Assembly (NCBI GenBank): GCA_007693555.1
Contig: REDJ01000127.1
Coordinates: forward strand, 1-49,505
DNA: 49,505 nt
Direction: 5' to 3'
DNA from: Bacteroidota bacterium
GTDB taxonomy: Bacteria; Bacteroidota; Bacteroidia; Bacteroidales; UBA7960
Below the pieces are notes generated by a model. The model was given only the letters and a program-made list of their open reading frames with translations. It made no database searches and had not been told where the DNA came from. The stretch's first letter is position 1. Each line of letters opens with the position of its first letter. A program made the translations under genes and the position numbers. Shown here one piece after another: positions 17,061 to 26,752 of this stretch.

Positions 17061-18608
17061 ATGGGAAATTCTTCGAGTGAATTAAATAAAAAACCCAAAG
17101 GTATTTTTGCAAAAACGCTTGATTTCATTGAAATCGTTGGCAACAAGTTACCTCATCCGGCTACTATTTTCGGAGGTCTGGCATTAATTGTGATTCTGCT
17201 ATCATGGCTCACATATGCTTTAGGCACATCCGCTGTGAACCCGGCCGATGGAAGCCTGGTAACTGTAAATAACCTGGTCAGTGCAGATGGAATCAGATGG
17301 ATGTATACCAATATCCTTGATAATTTTTTAAGATTCCCTCCACTGGGTTATGTGCTTGTTGTAATGGTTGGAATTGGATTGGCTGAAGGAACCGGTTTAT
17401 TTTCTGTTATGATTCGTGCGCTGGTTTTGAGTGCTCCCAAAAAATTCATAACCATGGCCGTTGTTCTTGCCGGAATTGTATCAGGTTTGGCCGTAGAAGC
17501 AGGTTATGTTATTCTGATTCCCCTGGGAGCCATGATATTTCACGCTCTGGGCCGGCATCCCATGGCCGGGCTTGCAGCTGCATTTTGTGGTGTTAGCGGG
17601 GGTTTCGGGGCAAACTTTTTCATCGGCTCCATCGACCCTATTCTGGCCGGTATATCTACATCGGCAGCACAAATTATCGACCCTGCTATGGTTGTAAACC
17701 CTGCTGTAAACTACTATTTTATGATTGCCTCAAGTTTTGTGGTATTGTTTGTAGGTACATGGGTAACCGAAAGGGTTGTGGAACCCCGGCTTGGAAAATA
17801 TGAGGGCAATGCCGAACGATTTGAAATAGTTCAACTTACACCTGAAGAAAGAAAAGGTCTGCGCTGGGCAGGAATTACCGTTTTGGTTTTTATTATAGCA
17901 ATGGCATTTACAGTAATCCCTGAAAATGGTCTGCTAAGAAACCCTGAAACCGGCTCGGTATTGCATTCGCCGTTCTTTACAGGTATAATAATAGGTATTT
18001 TGTTGTTGTTCCTTCTGCCTGCACTTGTTTACGGTATAATTGTAGGCACCGTCAAAAACGACAAGGATATGATGAAACATATCATCAAATCCATGAGCGG
18101 TATGGGAGGATATATTGTACTTGTATTTTTTGCTGCCCAGTTTGTTTATTTTTTCAATTACTCCAATCTGGGCCTGATTATAGCCATAAAGGGTGCTTCC
18201 GGGCTTACAGAAATTGGATTTACAGGGCCGGTATTGATTGCAGCCTTTGTACTTCTTGCGGCCTTTATTAATCTTTTTATGGGAAGTGCTTCGGCAAAAT
18301 GGGCCATTATTGCACCTGTATTTATCCCCATGCTTATGCTGCTTGAAAACGGCTACCATCCGGGCATCACACAGGCTGCATTTCGTATCGGTGATTCATT
18401 AACCAACCTGGTTACACCTATGATGAGCTATTTTGCCCTCATTGTAACATTTGCTGAAAAATATGACGAACGTTATGGTATCGGAACCATCATCTCCACC
18501 ATGCTTCCTTACACCATCTTTCTTTCCATTGTTTGGATAGCATTGCTAATGGGATGGATATGGCTGGGTATACCACTGGGACCTGACGGGCCGATTTATC
18601 TGAACTAA
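17061..18608 (+). CDS. AbgT-family transporter
   Basis: 515 residues with about eleven to thirteen hydrophobic segments. The early motif NKLPHPATIFGGLALIVI and later GSASAKWAIIAPVFIPM and GDSLTNLVTPMMSYFALI are typical of AbgT proteins, which include the E. coli p-aminobenzoyl-glutamate importer and MtrF/YdaH-type exporters of sulfonamides. Direction and substrate here are unknown. The gene is preceded by its own -7 box and a leader hairpin, and is followed by a strong bidirectional terminator. Location is the inner membrane. Confidence 0.92.
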   Translation: MGNSSSELNKKPKGIFAKTLDFIEIVGNKLPHPATIFGGLALIVILLSWLTYALGTSAVNPADGSLVTVNNLVSADGIRWMYTNILDNFLRFPPLGYVLVVMVGIGLAEGTGLFSVMIRALVLSAPKKFITMAVVLAGIVSGLAVEAGYVILIPLGAMIFHALGRHPMAGLAAAFCGVSGGFGANFFIGSIDPILAGISTSAAQIIDPAMVVNPAVNYYFMIASSFVVLFVGTWVTERVVEPRLGKYEGNAERFEIVQLTPEERKGLRWAGITVLVFIIAMAFTVIPENGLLRNPETGSVLHSPFFTGIIIGILLLFLLPALVYGIIVGTVKNDKDMMKHIIKSMSGMGGYIVLVFFAAQFVYFFNYSNLGLIIAIKGASGLTEIGFTGPVLIAAFVLLAAFINLFMGSASAKWAIIAPVFIPMLMLLENGYHPGITQAAFRIGDSLTNLVTPMMSYFALIVTFAEKYDERYGIGTIISTMLPYTIFLSIVWIALLMGWIWLGIPLGPDGPIYLN

Positions 18609-18610
18609 AA

Positions 18611-18646
18611 AAAACCGGGATGCTTTTTAAAACATCCCGGTTTTTT
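18611..18646. terminator. Bidirectional intrinsic terminator
   Basis: AAAACCGGGATG (18611-18622) pairs with CATCCCGGTTTT (18633-18644). It is flanked by an A-run on the left and a T-run on the right, so it can end transcripts from both the AbgT gene (plus) and the T9SS cargo gene (minus), which converge here. Confidence 0.9.
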
Positions 18647-18658
18647 AAAAAATAAAGA

Positions 18659-21600
18659 TTATTGTATGATCAGTTTGCTATAACCTGCGTTTTCTCCATC
18701 ATCGATTTTTAAAATATAAATTCCTGGTTCAAACTTTCTGACATCAATTTGCAATTCCTGATTTACCAACTTGAATCCGGCAACTAATTTGCCCTGGGTA
18801 CTAAACACAGAAACAATTGCGGGTTTATCATTTGATTTTCTTACATTTAGAATTTCAGTTACAGGATTGGGATAAACTTCAAAACCTTTTATCGTGATAT
18901 CATTTACCCATGTTTGATCAATTGTATATTCAAATACAGAAACGTCACTATATAGATCATCTTTCCAGGCTACAGCCCTGATAGTAAGATCTTCGTTCAC
19001 GACTACCGGTTCTTCATAGAGGGTACTTTCGGTGTCAGGTTCATCACCATTTAATGTATAAAATATCAATGCATCCTCTGTATCGGTTAAAAGTTGCACT
19101 TCGGTGCCCATCTCCACCATACCTGAAGGTGGAATTGCATAGGGAGCTTCTACAACGTCAATTACCTTATCTCTGATTTCAATATCATCAAGCCTTACGA
19201 TATACTGGGCTACAGGAGTGTTATGATGCCTGAATGCGATATAAATATCCTGTCCGGCAAATTGAGTCATATCAAAAACCCTTTCAGACCATGCAGTATC
19301 TTTTGGTTGCAAGGTTTCTTCCCACAAAACTTCCTCAAACTGGTCTATACGGTTGGTAGTTGCGGAAACATAAACGGTATAAAAGTCAGCATGATAAACC
19401 GGATCACCTGCAGCCACAAAAAATGAAAACTCCTGATTTTCGCCAACTGATATTTTTGAAGTTACCAGCCAGTTATCAGGGTTAAGGTTACCTACATAGG
19501 GATCAAAAGAAAAAGAAACAGCACTAAAAGTCCCGGTGTGTGCCGGAATAGCATGATTCCAGGCACGCATCCAGGTAAGCTGATCTCCATTCATATCATG
19601 AGCCATCCAGCCATGTGGGGGCACAAGGCTATCTTCGAATCCTTCAAACGTAAATGGGGGAACAAACTCTGATACTCCAAGGAGTTCAATTTCAGCCTCG
19701 CCACCATTACTTTCAATGGTAAAGGTTGGCATGAAATCACCAACTTCAAAGGGTTCAAAAGCAAAAGTAAATACATACTCTTCTCCAAATGCAAGAGAAA
19801 TATCTTCAGCAACTAAAGTCGTGGTAAACCAATCATCACTGAAATATGCCTGGCTTACGGTAAGTATATCAGCTCCAAGGTTGCGGATACGAAACTCTGG
19901 TGAAGTTTTCCATGTATTGTTGGCAATACTCCCGGCATCCCAGTTATCGTTACTGAGCCAGATTAAAGGTTCGGTGGCAGCTCCCTGCACCAGAATATCA
20001 TCAATTCCCACAGCGCGGGCAAAATTGGGGTTGGCATTGGTAGAATGTCTGAAACGTATGTAAATCTCTTCTCCAACAAAGGCAGAAAGATCAATACCGG
20101 CAGGCATATATTCCTGCATAATTGCCGGTGCGCTAAATATACCTTTTACCTCCCAGCTCTGACCATGGTCTGCAGTTAATTCCACGTAAAGAGTATCATG
20201 ACCGATTATCTTTTCGCCGATATCCTTATTAAAAACGTTTCCGTTTTTCCAGTAAAATGTCATTGCCATGTCATCCAGCTCGGGTAGTTGCAACGGAGGG
20301 GTAATCAGGATAGCATCCACAGGATGGTTAAATGGTGCCCTGGCGGCAAATTCTCCTGTATTGGCATCAGTTGTTGTAAGCCAGAAGCCGTCCTGGTTAA
20401 TCCAACCTGCAGGTGGAACGGCACCATTATCGTTTTCAAATCCTTCCTCAAAGGGAAATTCCACAACCGGCTCATAGGCAACAGTTTGAAAACTCCAAAC
20501 GGGGCTATCTTCAGCATCACCATGTTCATTATAGGGAACAATCTGCCAGAAATACTCTGTATCATTATTCAATACGGGAGTTTTAAAAGAGCGATTGGTT
20601 CCTACATCCTGTCCATTAACCAAATTGGTCGGTGGATCATCTGTGCCCAAATAAACCTTATACCCCTGGGCGAGGGCTGATGGATTCCACTCCAGAACTT
20701 GCGTAATGAAACCATTTGTCAATCCATCGTAAGGTAAAGGATTTGTTGAAGGATTAGGGGGTGTTTCCAACTGAATAGGCGGTGCAATTATATAGTCGAG
20801 GTAAATAACGGGTGTGCCGGAAAACCCAATATAACCGGCCCCCTGATAATCATTGAGATCAATAATGTACCGTTTAAATGACCTGGTAAGGCTCATAGTA
20901 TCAATTACAGTCCAGGTCTCCTGGTCGGTTGAATGGCTCACTATTAACTCTCCTTCCTGAAATTCAGAGGAATAAAAAATCAATTCATCACCTTGCTGGA
21001 TATTAAGTTTTGGGGTTACCAGGTAACCAAAGGTGCTGGTGCTGCCCAAGGTTGCATTGCCTCCGCCCATAAAACCACCAAAACCCCTGCGGGTCCATGA
21101 GTTGGGGTCAACACTCCATTGCTCCGGCGGGAAAGTTGTTTCCTGGAAAGTTTCAATAATCGCCATTTCATTCACAGCAAAGGCCTCCACATAGATATAA
21201 ACCGGATTTAAAGATGTGTTGGATTGTAAAGCAACAAACCCGTTGAAAGCACCTACCTGCTGAGGTAAAAACCGGATATCTACCAGTTGACTCTGTCCGG
21301 GAGCAATGGTACCGGAAAAATTGCTGGTGAAAGGCAGTCCTTCGCTATCGAGTCCGGAAATCACCAGTTCTTCGGTACCGGTATTGTAAACATTAACATT
21401 CAACGATTTTTCTTCATTCTCCCGAATATAGAGAAAGTACAATTGTGATGGCTGAATGCTTATGGCCGGACCATCAGGAATTTCTTCAAACCAAAGACGG
21501 ACATTTGGACGATAGTTTAGCATTTGATAATTGGAAGGTGGATTAAACGGATCAAATGGAGGTGATATATCCTTGGTTGCCAGTACACTTTTATTGTCAT

Positions 21601-22075
21601 CCACAGCAGTTGAATAAAAATAAGAATTGAAGCGAAAGCCCGGAGAATCCTCAGTCATGGCAATCAGAAGGTTATCTTCATTATTGTATTCAAAGGGGAA
21701 TGACAGGCCAATCTCTGCCCATCCTTCCTGATTCATAACCGGATATGGACCCTCATAAACCAATGTAAGTCCTTCGGTAATAAATCCGGTAAGTGTTTCC
21801 TGCTCGGTATGGGCCATATAAACCCGCACCATATCTTCTACCTTGCGACCTCCCTGATAGTAAAACGCAATACGATGAATGCGCTGATCCTCAATGTTAA
21901 GTTCTTCCTGCAGAAAAATGGTCTGGGAATAACTATAACTTATAAAAGGCTTGATCGGTAAGCCCTGATCTTCTTCACCATCACCAATTTCGATGTCAGG
22001 AGCCTGGGCAGACAAAGTAAGATTTGCAAGGATAAATCCTATTGTCAATAAAATTGCCGGGTAAATCTTTTTCAT
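18659..22075 (-). CDS. Large secreted multidomain protein with T9SS type A sorting domain
   Basis: 1138 residues. A signal peptide occupies 1-24 (ending LSAQ). Two HYDIN/ASPM-like immunoglobulin segments can be seen, one about 205-300 (NVYNTGTEELVISGL) and one about 705-800. Three cleaved-adhesin or choice-of-anchor-J jelly-roll units follow lines such as ETFQETTFPPEQWSV, EGFENDNGAVPPAGWINQDG and FEGFEDSLVPPHGWMAHDM. A fibronectin III-like unit lies at about 440-535 and a chitobiase C-terminal-like unit at about 990-1065. The C-terminus (YPNPVTEILNV to GIYILKI) is a type IX sorting signal, so it is exported and attached to the surface or released. No peptidase or glycosidase domain is visible, which suggests an adhesin-like role. 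Confidence 0.9.
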   Translation of the reverse strand: MKKIYPAILLTIGFILANLTLSAQAPDIEIGDGEEDQGLPIKPFISYSYSQTIFLQEELNIEDQRIHRIAFYYQGGRKVEDMVRVYMAHTEQETLTGFITEGLTLVYEGPYPVMNQEGWAEIGLSFPFEYNNEDNLLIAMTEDSPGFRFNSYFYSTAVDDNKSVLATKDISPPFDPFNPPSNYQMLNYRPNVRLWFEEIPDGPAISIQPSQLYFLYIRENEEKSLNVNVYNTGTEELVISGLDSEGLPFTSNFSGTIAPGQSQLVDIRFLPQQVGAFNGFVALQSNTSLNPVYIYVEAFAVNEMAIIETFQETTFPPEQWSVDPNSWTRRGFGGFMGGGNATLGSTSTFGYLVTPKLNIQQGDELIFYSSEFQEGELIVSHSTDQETWTVIDTMSLTRSFKRYIIDLNDYQGAGYIGFSGTPVIYLDYIIAPPIQLETPPNPSTNPLPYDGLTNGFITQVLEWNPSALAQGYKVYLGTDDPPTNLVNGQDVGTNRSFKTPVLNNDTEYFWQIVPYNEHGDAEDSPVWSFQTVAYEPVVEFPFEEGFENDNGAVPPAGWINQDGFWLTTTDANTGEFAARAPFNHPVDAILITPPLQLPELDDMAMTFYWKNGNVFNKDIGEKIIGHDTLYVELTADHGQSWEVKGIFSAPAIMQEYMPAGIDLSAFVGEEIYIRFRHSTNANPNFARAVGIDDILVQGAATEPLIWLSNDNWDAGSIANNTWKTSPEFRIRNLGADILTVSQAYFSDDWFTTTLVAEDISLAFGEEYVFTFAFEPFEVGDFMPTFTIESNGGEAEIELLGVSEFVPPFTFEGFEDSLVPPHGWMAHDMNGDQLTWMRAWNHAIPAHTGTFSAVSFSFDPYVGNLNPDNWLVTSKISVGENQEFSFFVAAGDPVYHADFYTVYVSATTNRIDQFEEVLWEETLQPKDTAWSERVFDMTQFAGQDIYIAFRHHNTPVAQYIVRLDDIEIRDKVIDVVEAPYAIPPSGMVEMGTEVQLLTDTEDALIFYTLNGDEPDTESTLYEEPVVVNEDLTIRAVAWKDDLYSDVSVFEYTIDQTWVNDITIKGFEVYPNPVTEILNVRKSNDKPAIVSVFSTQGKLVAGFKLVNQELQIDVRKFEPGIYILKIDDGENAGYSKLIIQ

Positions 22076-22143
22076 TTTGAAATGTCTTAGTTATTGAATA
22101 ATATGTAGTTATATTGATGATTATATATTATCTACCTGCGCTT

Positions 22144-22199
22144 CTTCTGTCTTCCGTCTTCCGTCTTCCGTCTTCCGTCTTCGGTCTTCTGTCTTCTTT
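22144..22199 (-). repeat. 7-bp tandem array downstream of argS
   Basis: Eight contiguous 7-bp units, written on the plus strand CTTCTGT, CTTCCGT four times, CTTCGGT, CTTCTGT and CTTCTTT. In the sense of argS transcription the core unit is ACGGAAG. It starts 20 bp after the argS stop codon and ends about 70 bp before the T9SS cargo start codon. Confidence 0.9.
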
Positions 22200-22219
22200 C
22201 CAGGAACCTGTTTAGCAAT

Positions 22220-24016
22220 CTACATCCTTTCGGGCACCTCAATTCCCAGCATATCCATGGCTGTCTTGATTACCTTGGATGTGAGTCCGGATAGCTTCAA
22301 TCTGAAAAGCGAAATATTTTCATCGGGCTCATTCAGTACTGAGTAATCGTGGTAAAACTGGTTAAATTCCTTTGCCAGTTCGTAAACATAATTAGCAATG
22401 AGTGCAGGGCTCATATCAGCAGCGGCATCCTGAACTATCTGCGGAAAATTGTAAAGCGAACGGATCAGGTTTTTTTCCTTAATATTGATGACCACTTTTA
22501 AAGGGTCAAAATTTTTATCTGCTATACCTTTTTCCTCAGCTTTACGTATAATGGAACGAATACGGGCATGGGTATATTGAATGAATGGGCCCGTATTTCC
22601 ATTAAAATCAATAGATTCCTCAGGATTGAAGAGCATGTTTTTTTTGGGGTCAACTTTTAAAATAAAGTACTTAAGGGCACCCATACCTATAATGTGAAAC
22701 AGGTTTTCTTTTTCCTCTTCTGAAAATCCTTCAATCTTACCCAGCTCTTCAGTTGTTTTTCGGGCAGTTTTATACATTTCATCCATCAGATCATCGGCAT
22801 CTACAACAGTACCTTCACGCGATTTCATTTTACCCTGGGGCAGTTCAACCATACCGTATGACAAATGATGCAGATGATCAGTATAAGGCTTTTCAAGCTT
22901 TTTCAGCGCTTTTTTCAATACTTCAAAATGATAATTTTGTTCATTCCCTACCACATAGATCATTTTTCCGGGATTATAATCATCAAATCTTAACTGTGCT
23001 GTTCCAATATCCTGAGTTATGTAAACAGAAGTACCATCGGCCCGGAGAAGTAATTTTTCATCGAGACCTTCATTTGTAAGGTCAGCCCAGACTGAACCGT
23101 CTTCTTTTTTGAAAAATGCAGATTTTTCAAGTCCATCCAATACAATTTTCTTACCCATTAAATAGGTATCTGATTCGTAATAGATTTTATCGAAACTCAC
23201 ACCTAAACGTTGGTAAGTTGAATCAAAGCCCCTGTAAACCCATCCGTTCATTGTTTTCCAGATTTTGAATACATCAGGATCGCGGGCTTCCCATTTGCGT
23301 AATAATTCGCGGGCTTCCTGCATGAGCGGTGCATTATTGCGTGCATTCTCATCGTCATAATTGTGAGTTTCTTTCAAGGCCTGAGCCTCTTTTCGCAGGG
23401 CCGTTTCAAACAGCACGTAATAATCGCCCACAAGTTTATCACCTTTTTTCTTACTTGACTCCGGCGTTTCACCATTGCCCCATTTCATCCAGGCCAGCAT
23501 TGATTTACAAATATGAATACCCCGGTCATTTACAAGGTTAACCTTATAGGTTTTCTTTCCTGAAGCCTCAAGAATCTGTGCAAGGGAATAACCGAGCAGA
23601 TTGTTACGTATATGACCCAGATGAAGCGGTTTATTGGTATTGGGTGAAGAATATTCAACGACAACCGGTTCAGATTCATCCGGCAATGTTGTACCATAAT
23701 TATTTTCTTCCGAGGCCTTTTGGAGAAAAGTCATCCAGTATTGATGATGTAAAGTAAAATTTAAAAATCCTTTCAGTACCTGAAAAGAATCTATTTCTTT
23801 CATGTGCTTTTTCAGATACTCTCCAATGAGTTGGGCTGTTTCTTCAGGTGATTTCTTCGTCAGTTTCACAAAAGAGAAAACCACCAGAGTAAAATCACCT
23901 TCAATATCCTTGCGGGTATTTTGTAAAGCAATCGAGGAAGAATCAATCTCCTGACCGAACAGTTCAGTTATTGCTTTCTGCACCTGAATGACTATTTTAT
24001 CTTCAATTTTGCTCAT
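22220..24016 (-). CDS. argS: Arginyl-tRNA synthetase
   Basis: 598 residues, class I synthetase. The N-terminal Add1-like domain (1-110) includes GDFTLVVFSFVKL. The HIGH motif appears as HLGH at 132-135, after EYSSPNTNKPL, and the KMSKS equivalent as GKMKSREG in the second half. The C-terminal anticodon-binding domain (DALR type) begins near residue 480 and has the usual VYELAKEFNQFYHDYSV segment. Length and motifs are complete. The start codon lies just downstream of a TAATTTTG -7 box (24046-24039). A 7-bp repeat array follows the stop. Confidence 0.97.
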   Translation of the reverse strand: MSKIEDKIVIQVQKAITELFGQEIDSSSIALQNTRKDIEGDFTLVVFSFVKLTKKSPEETAQLIGEYLKKHMKEIDSFQVLKGFLNFTLHHQYWMTFLQKASEENNYGTTLPDESEPVVVEYSSPNTNKPLHLGHIRNNLLGYSLAQILEASGKKTYKVNLVNDRGIHICKSMLAWMKWGNGETPESSKKKGDKLVGDYYVLFETALRKEAQALKETHNYDDENARNNAPLMQEARELLRKWEARDPDVFKIWKTMNGWVYRGFDSTYQRLGVSFDKIYYESDTYLMGKKIVLDGLEKSAFFKKEDGSVWADLTNEGLDEKLLLRADGTSVYITQDIGTAQLRFDDYNPGKMIYVVGNEQNYHFEVLKKALKKLEKPYTDHLHHLSYGMVELPQGKMKSREGTVVDADDLMDEMYKTARKTTEELGKIEGFSEEEKENLFHIIGMGALKYFILKVDPKKNMLFNPEESIDFNGNTGPFIQYTHARIRSIIRKAEEKGIADKNFDPLKVVINIKEKNLIRSLYNFPQIVQDAAADMSPALIANYVYELAKEFNQFYHDYSVLNEPDENISLFRLKLSGLTSKVIKTAMDMLGIEVPERM

Positions 24017-24038
24017 CTTTTCAATATTTAACAGGTTG

Positions 24039-24046
24039 CAAAATTA
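24039..24046 (-). promoter_or_regulatory. -7 box for argS
   Basis: Minus-strand TAATTTTG matches TAnnTTTG; transcription should begin about 16 bp upstream of the argS start codon. No -33 element is evident. Confidence 0.4.
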
Positions 24047-24162
24047 CTCCTTTTTTCGGGTTTGTATTCAGGCTTTAGTTTCAGACACAGGTTAATTTCT
24101 AGCTGTTAATTACAATTGGAAAAAAATTCCTTCCACTGACAGAATTTTTTGTAAAAATTATG

Positions 24163-24170
24163 TAGGTTTG
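24163..24170 (+). promoter_or_regulatory. -7 box for the cyclic-2,3-diphosphoglycerate synthetase-like gene
   Basis: TAGGTTTG matches TAnnTTTG and lies 64 bp before the start codon, giving a leader of about 57 nt. No convincing -33 element was seen. Confidence 0.4.
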
Positions 24171-24233
24171 TGAGATTTTTCTAAAAGCAATTTTCAATAA
24201 TCAAAATAAATCTAATCCTAAATATCAAAACAC

Positions 24234-25589
24234 ATGAGCAAAAAGAAGAACGTAATTATTATCGGTGCTGCCGGAAGAGACTTTCACAACTTTAACACTT
24301 ACTACAGAAAAAATGACAACTATAATGTGCTAGCTTTTACAGCTGCCCAGATTCCCGACATTGATGGCAGAAAATATCCTGCCGAGTTAGCCGGGGAACT
24401 TTATCCCCAGGGAATTCCTATTTATACACAGGATGAACTACCCCACCTTATCAAAAAACTGGATGTGGATGTTTGTGCATTCTCATACAGTGATGTATCT
24501 TACCAGGAAGTAATGGCAGTCGGCTCTATTGTAAATGCAAATGGAGCCGATTTTTTACTTATAGGCCCCAAGGAAACAATGTTAAAAAGCTCCAAACCGG
24601 TAATTGCAGTAGGAGCTGTTCGTACCGGTTGCGGGAAAAGCCAGACATCCAGAAGGCTTGTTGAAGCACTTATGTCACACGGCATGAAGGTAGTTGCCGT
24701 AAGACATCCAATGCCCTATGGCGACCTGGTTGCACAAAAAGTACAACGCTTTGCTACCCTGGATGACTTGAAAAAGCACAATTGTACTATCGAAGAAATG
24801 GAAGAATATGAACCGCATGTGGTAAGGGGTAATGTTATTTATGCCGGTGTTGACTACGAAGCCATTCTTCGTGAGGCAGAAAAGGAAGCTGATGTGATCC
24901 TTTGGGATGGCGGAAATAATGACTTTCCTTTTTTCAAACCGGACCTGATGGTAACGGTTGTGGACCCGCACCGACCCGGTCATGAACTTAACTATTATCC
25001 TGGAGAAACTACCCTCCGACTTGCGGATATTGTGGTGATCAACAAAATGGACAGCTCAGCACCCGAAAATATCCAGATTGTGCGAGAGAACATTATAAAA
25101 GTGAATCCAAAAGCAGTTGTAGTGGATGGAGCCTCACCCCTTACAGTAAGTGATCCATCACTCATTAAAGGGAAAAGAGTTCTTGTAGTAGAAGACGGAC
25201 CAACCCTTACACACGGGCATATGAAGATCGGTGCAGGTACAGTGGCAGCCAAAAAATTTGGCGCCGCCGAATTGGTTGACCCCAGACCTTTTATTGTGGG
25301 CCGCCTGAAAGAAACCTTCGAGATTTATCCTGAAATAGGAACACTTTTACCTGCAATGGGCTATGGTGCTCAGCAAATTGCTGACCTGGAAAAAACCATA
25401 AACAATACAGACTGTGATGCTGTAGTCATAGCAACTCCCATTGATTTACAGAGAATTGTAAAAATTAACAAACCTACAGTAAAAGTTGACTATGAGTTGC
25501 AGGAAATTGGCAAACCTGTTCTTTGCGATCTGGTTTGTGACTTTCTGAAATCAAAAAATCTCATCAGAAAAGATTGTGGATGCAAATAA
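24234..25589 (+). CDS. Cyclic 2,3-diphosphoglycerate synthetase-like P-loop GTPase
   Basis: 451 residues. The N-terminal 120 residues form a nucleotide-binding Rossmann-like unit (VIIIGAAGRDFHNFNTYYR). The P-loop is GAVRTGCGKSQTSR (about 127-140), followed by LWDGGNNDFPFF and the INKMD specificity motif (about 267-271). The family (COG2403) includes archaeal cyclic 2,3-diphosphoglycerate synthetase, but most bacterial members are of unknown role and are called predicted GTPases. The C-terminal end has a CGC motif. It is monocistronic, between a -7 box and a strong terminator. The family is certain, the reaction is not. Confidence 0.85.
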   Translation: MSKKKNVIIIGAAGRDFHNFNTYYRKNDNYNVLAFTAAQIPDIDGRKYPAELAGELYPQGIPIYTQDELPHLIKKLDVDVCAFSYSDVSYQEVMAVGSIVNANGADFLLIGPKETMLKSSKPVIAVGAVRTGCGKSQTSRRLVEALMSHGMKVVAVRHPMPYGDLVAQKVQRFATLDDLKKHNCTIEEMEEYEPHVVRGNVIYAGVDYEAILREAEKEADVILWDGGNNDFPFFKPDLMVTVVDPHRPGHELNYYPGETTLRLADIVVINKMDSSAPENIQIVRENIIKVNPKAVVVDGASPLTVSDPSLIKGKRVLVVEDGPTLTHGHMKIGAGTVAAKKFGAAELVDPRPFIVGRLKETFEIYPEIGTLLPAMGYGAQQIADLEKTINNTDCDAVVIATPIDLQRIVKINKPTVKVDYELQEIGKPVLCDLVCDFLKSKNLIRKDCGCK

Positions 25590-25596
25590 CCATTGA

Positions 25597-25626
25597 AAAA
25601 GCGGCTTTATTGGCCGCTTTTTTTTT
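25597..25626 (+). terminator. Intrinsic terminator after the GTPase gene
   Basis: AAAAGCGGC (25597-25605) pairs with GCCGCTTTT (25613-25621), with a 7-nt loop and a following T-run to 25626. Confidence 0.92.
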
Positions 25627-25686
25627 GAATATTAATTTCGTTAAACCTTTCATATCAACATAATTATCACTTATAAACAAAAAACT

Positions 25687-26595
25687 ATGAAGAACAAAAG
25701 CCTGGTATCCATTAACGATTATTCAAAAGAAGAACAACTACGGGTACTGGAAGTAGCTCGCGAATTTGAAGCCAATCCGGTGCAAACAATTCTGAAAGAT
25801 CATGTTATTGCCTCATTATTTTTTGAACCATCCACCCGCACACGCCTGAGTTTTGAAAGCGCCATAAATCGCCTGGGTGGAAAAATTGTAGGGTTTTCTG
25901 AAGCTTCTAACACCAGTGTAAAAAAGGGTGAATCTCTCAGAGATACCATTCTTACAATTGCCAATTACTCCGACCTGATCGTTATGCGTAATCCTGTTGA
26001 GGGAAGTGCACGATTTGCATCGGAAATATCTCCCGTGCCTATAATAAATGCGGGCGACGGGTCAAACCAGCATCCAACCCAGACTCTTCTGGACCTTTAC
26101 AGTATCATTAAAACCCAGGGAACGCTTGATAATTTGCATGTTGCCTTTGTGGGAGATTTGAAATATGGCCGCACTGTACATTCTCTTGTTATTGCATTGT
26201 GCAATTACAACACCACTTTTCACCTGGTATCGCCTGTGGAACTCAAGCTACCCAGCTCGGTGAAGATGCATATCAAAGAGAAAAATCTCGCCTACCACCA
26301 GTACACCCAGTTGGATGAGGTAATCCCCAATGTGGATACCCTTTACATGACCCGTATCCAGAAAGAGCGTTTTTCTGATCCACTGGAATTTGAGCGCATC
26401 AAAAACTCATATAATCTTCACAAGGATATGCTTCATACGACCAAAGAAAATTTCAGAATATTGCATCCTATGCCGAGGGTCAATGAAATCCATATCAATG
26501 TGGACCCCGACCCACGGGCATACTACTTCCAGCAGGCTCTCAACGGAGTGTATGTGAGGCAGGCGTTGCTGGCGATAATGCTGGGAATGAGGTAA
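25687..26595 (+). CDS. pyrB: Aspartate carbamoyltransferase catalytic subunit
   Basis: 302 residues. The carbamoyl-phosphate loop FFEPSTRTRLSFE spans about 46-58, the Lys loop is present as SVKKGES, and HPTQTLLDLY and HPMPRVNEI are the other active-site segments. It catalyses the committed step of pyrimidine synthesis. The regulatory subunit gene pyrI follows on the same strand, but 157 bp away, and that gap is filled with 7-bp repeat arrays. A possible promoter element TAATTTCG (25633-25640) is upstream. Pyrimidine control through the PyrI subunit is expected. Confidence 0.97.
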   Translation: MKNKSLVSINDYSKEEQLRVLEVAREFEANPVQTILKDHVIASLFFEPSTRTRLSFESAINRLGGKIVGFSEASNTSVKKGESLRDTILTIANYSDLIVMRNPVEGSARFASEISPVPIINAGDGSNQHPTQTLLDLYSIIKTQGTLDNLHVAFVGDLKYGRTVHSLVIALCNYNTTFHLVSPVELKLPSSVKMHIKEKNLAYHQYTQLDEVIPNVDTLYMTRIQKERFSDPLEFERIKNSYNLHKDMLHTTKENFRILHPMPRVNEIHINVDPDPRAYYFQQALNGVYVRQALLAIMLGMR

Positions 26596-26601
26596 AATGA
26601 C

Positions 26602-26671
26602 AGAGAATGGAAAACGGAGAACGGAGAACGGAGAAAGAAATCCGAAATCATAAATCACGAATCCCAAATCA
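26602..26671 (+). repeat. 7-bp tandem arrays downstream of pyrB
   Basis: Two motif families run head to tail in steps of seven. From 26602 to 26636 the units are AGAGAAT, GGAAAAC, GGAGAAC twice and GGAGAAA. From 26637 to 26671 they are GAAATCC, GAAATCA, TAAATCA, CGAATCC and CAAATCA. The array begins 7 bp after the pyrB stop codon. Confidence 0.85.
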
Positions 26672-26717
26672 AAAAACTCCGCGTCCATTGAGCCTTCGCG
26701 TCTCCGCAGTAAAATTA

Positions 26718-26745
26718 TAAATCATAAATCAACAATCAAAAATAA
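26718..26745 (+). repeat. Short 7-bp array just upstream of pyrI
   Basis: TAAATCA twice, then ACAATCA and AAAATAA, ending 8 bp before the pyrI start codon. It repeats the TAAATCA unit of the array after pyrB. The 46 bp between the two arrays are more GC-rich and contain CTCCGC and CGCGTC each twice. Confidence 0.7.
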
Positions 26746-26752
26746 CTTTCCG

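Noticed and set aside
22144-22199. The tandem arrays as CRISPR
   Set aside because: Units are 7 bp without spacers and no cas genes are present.
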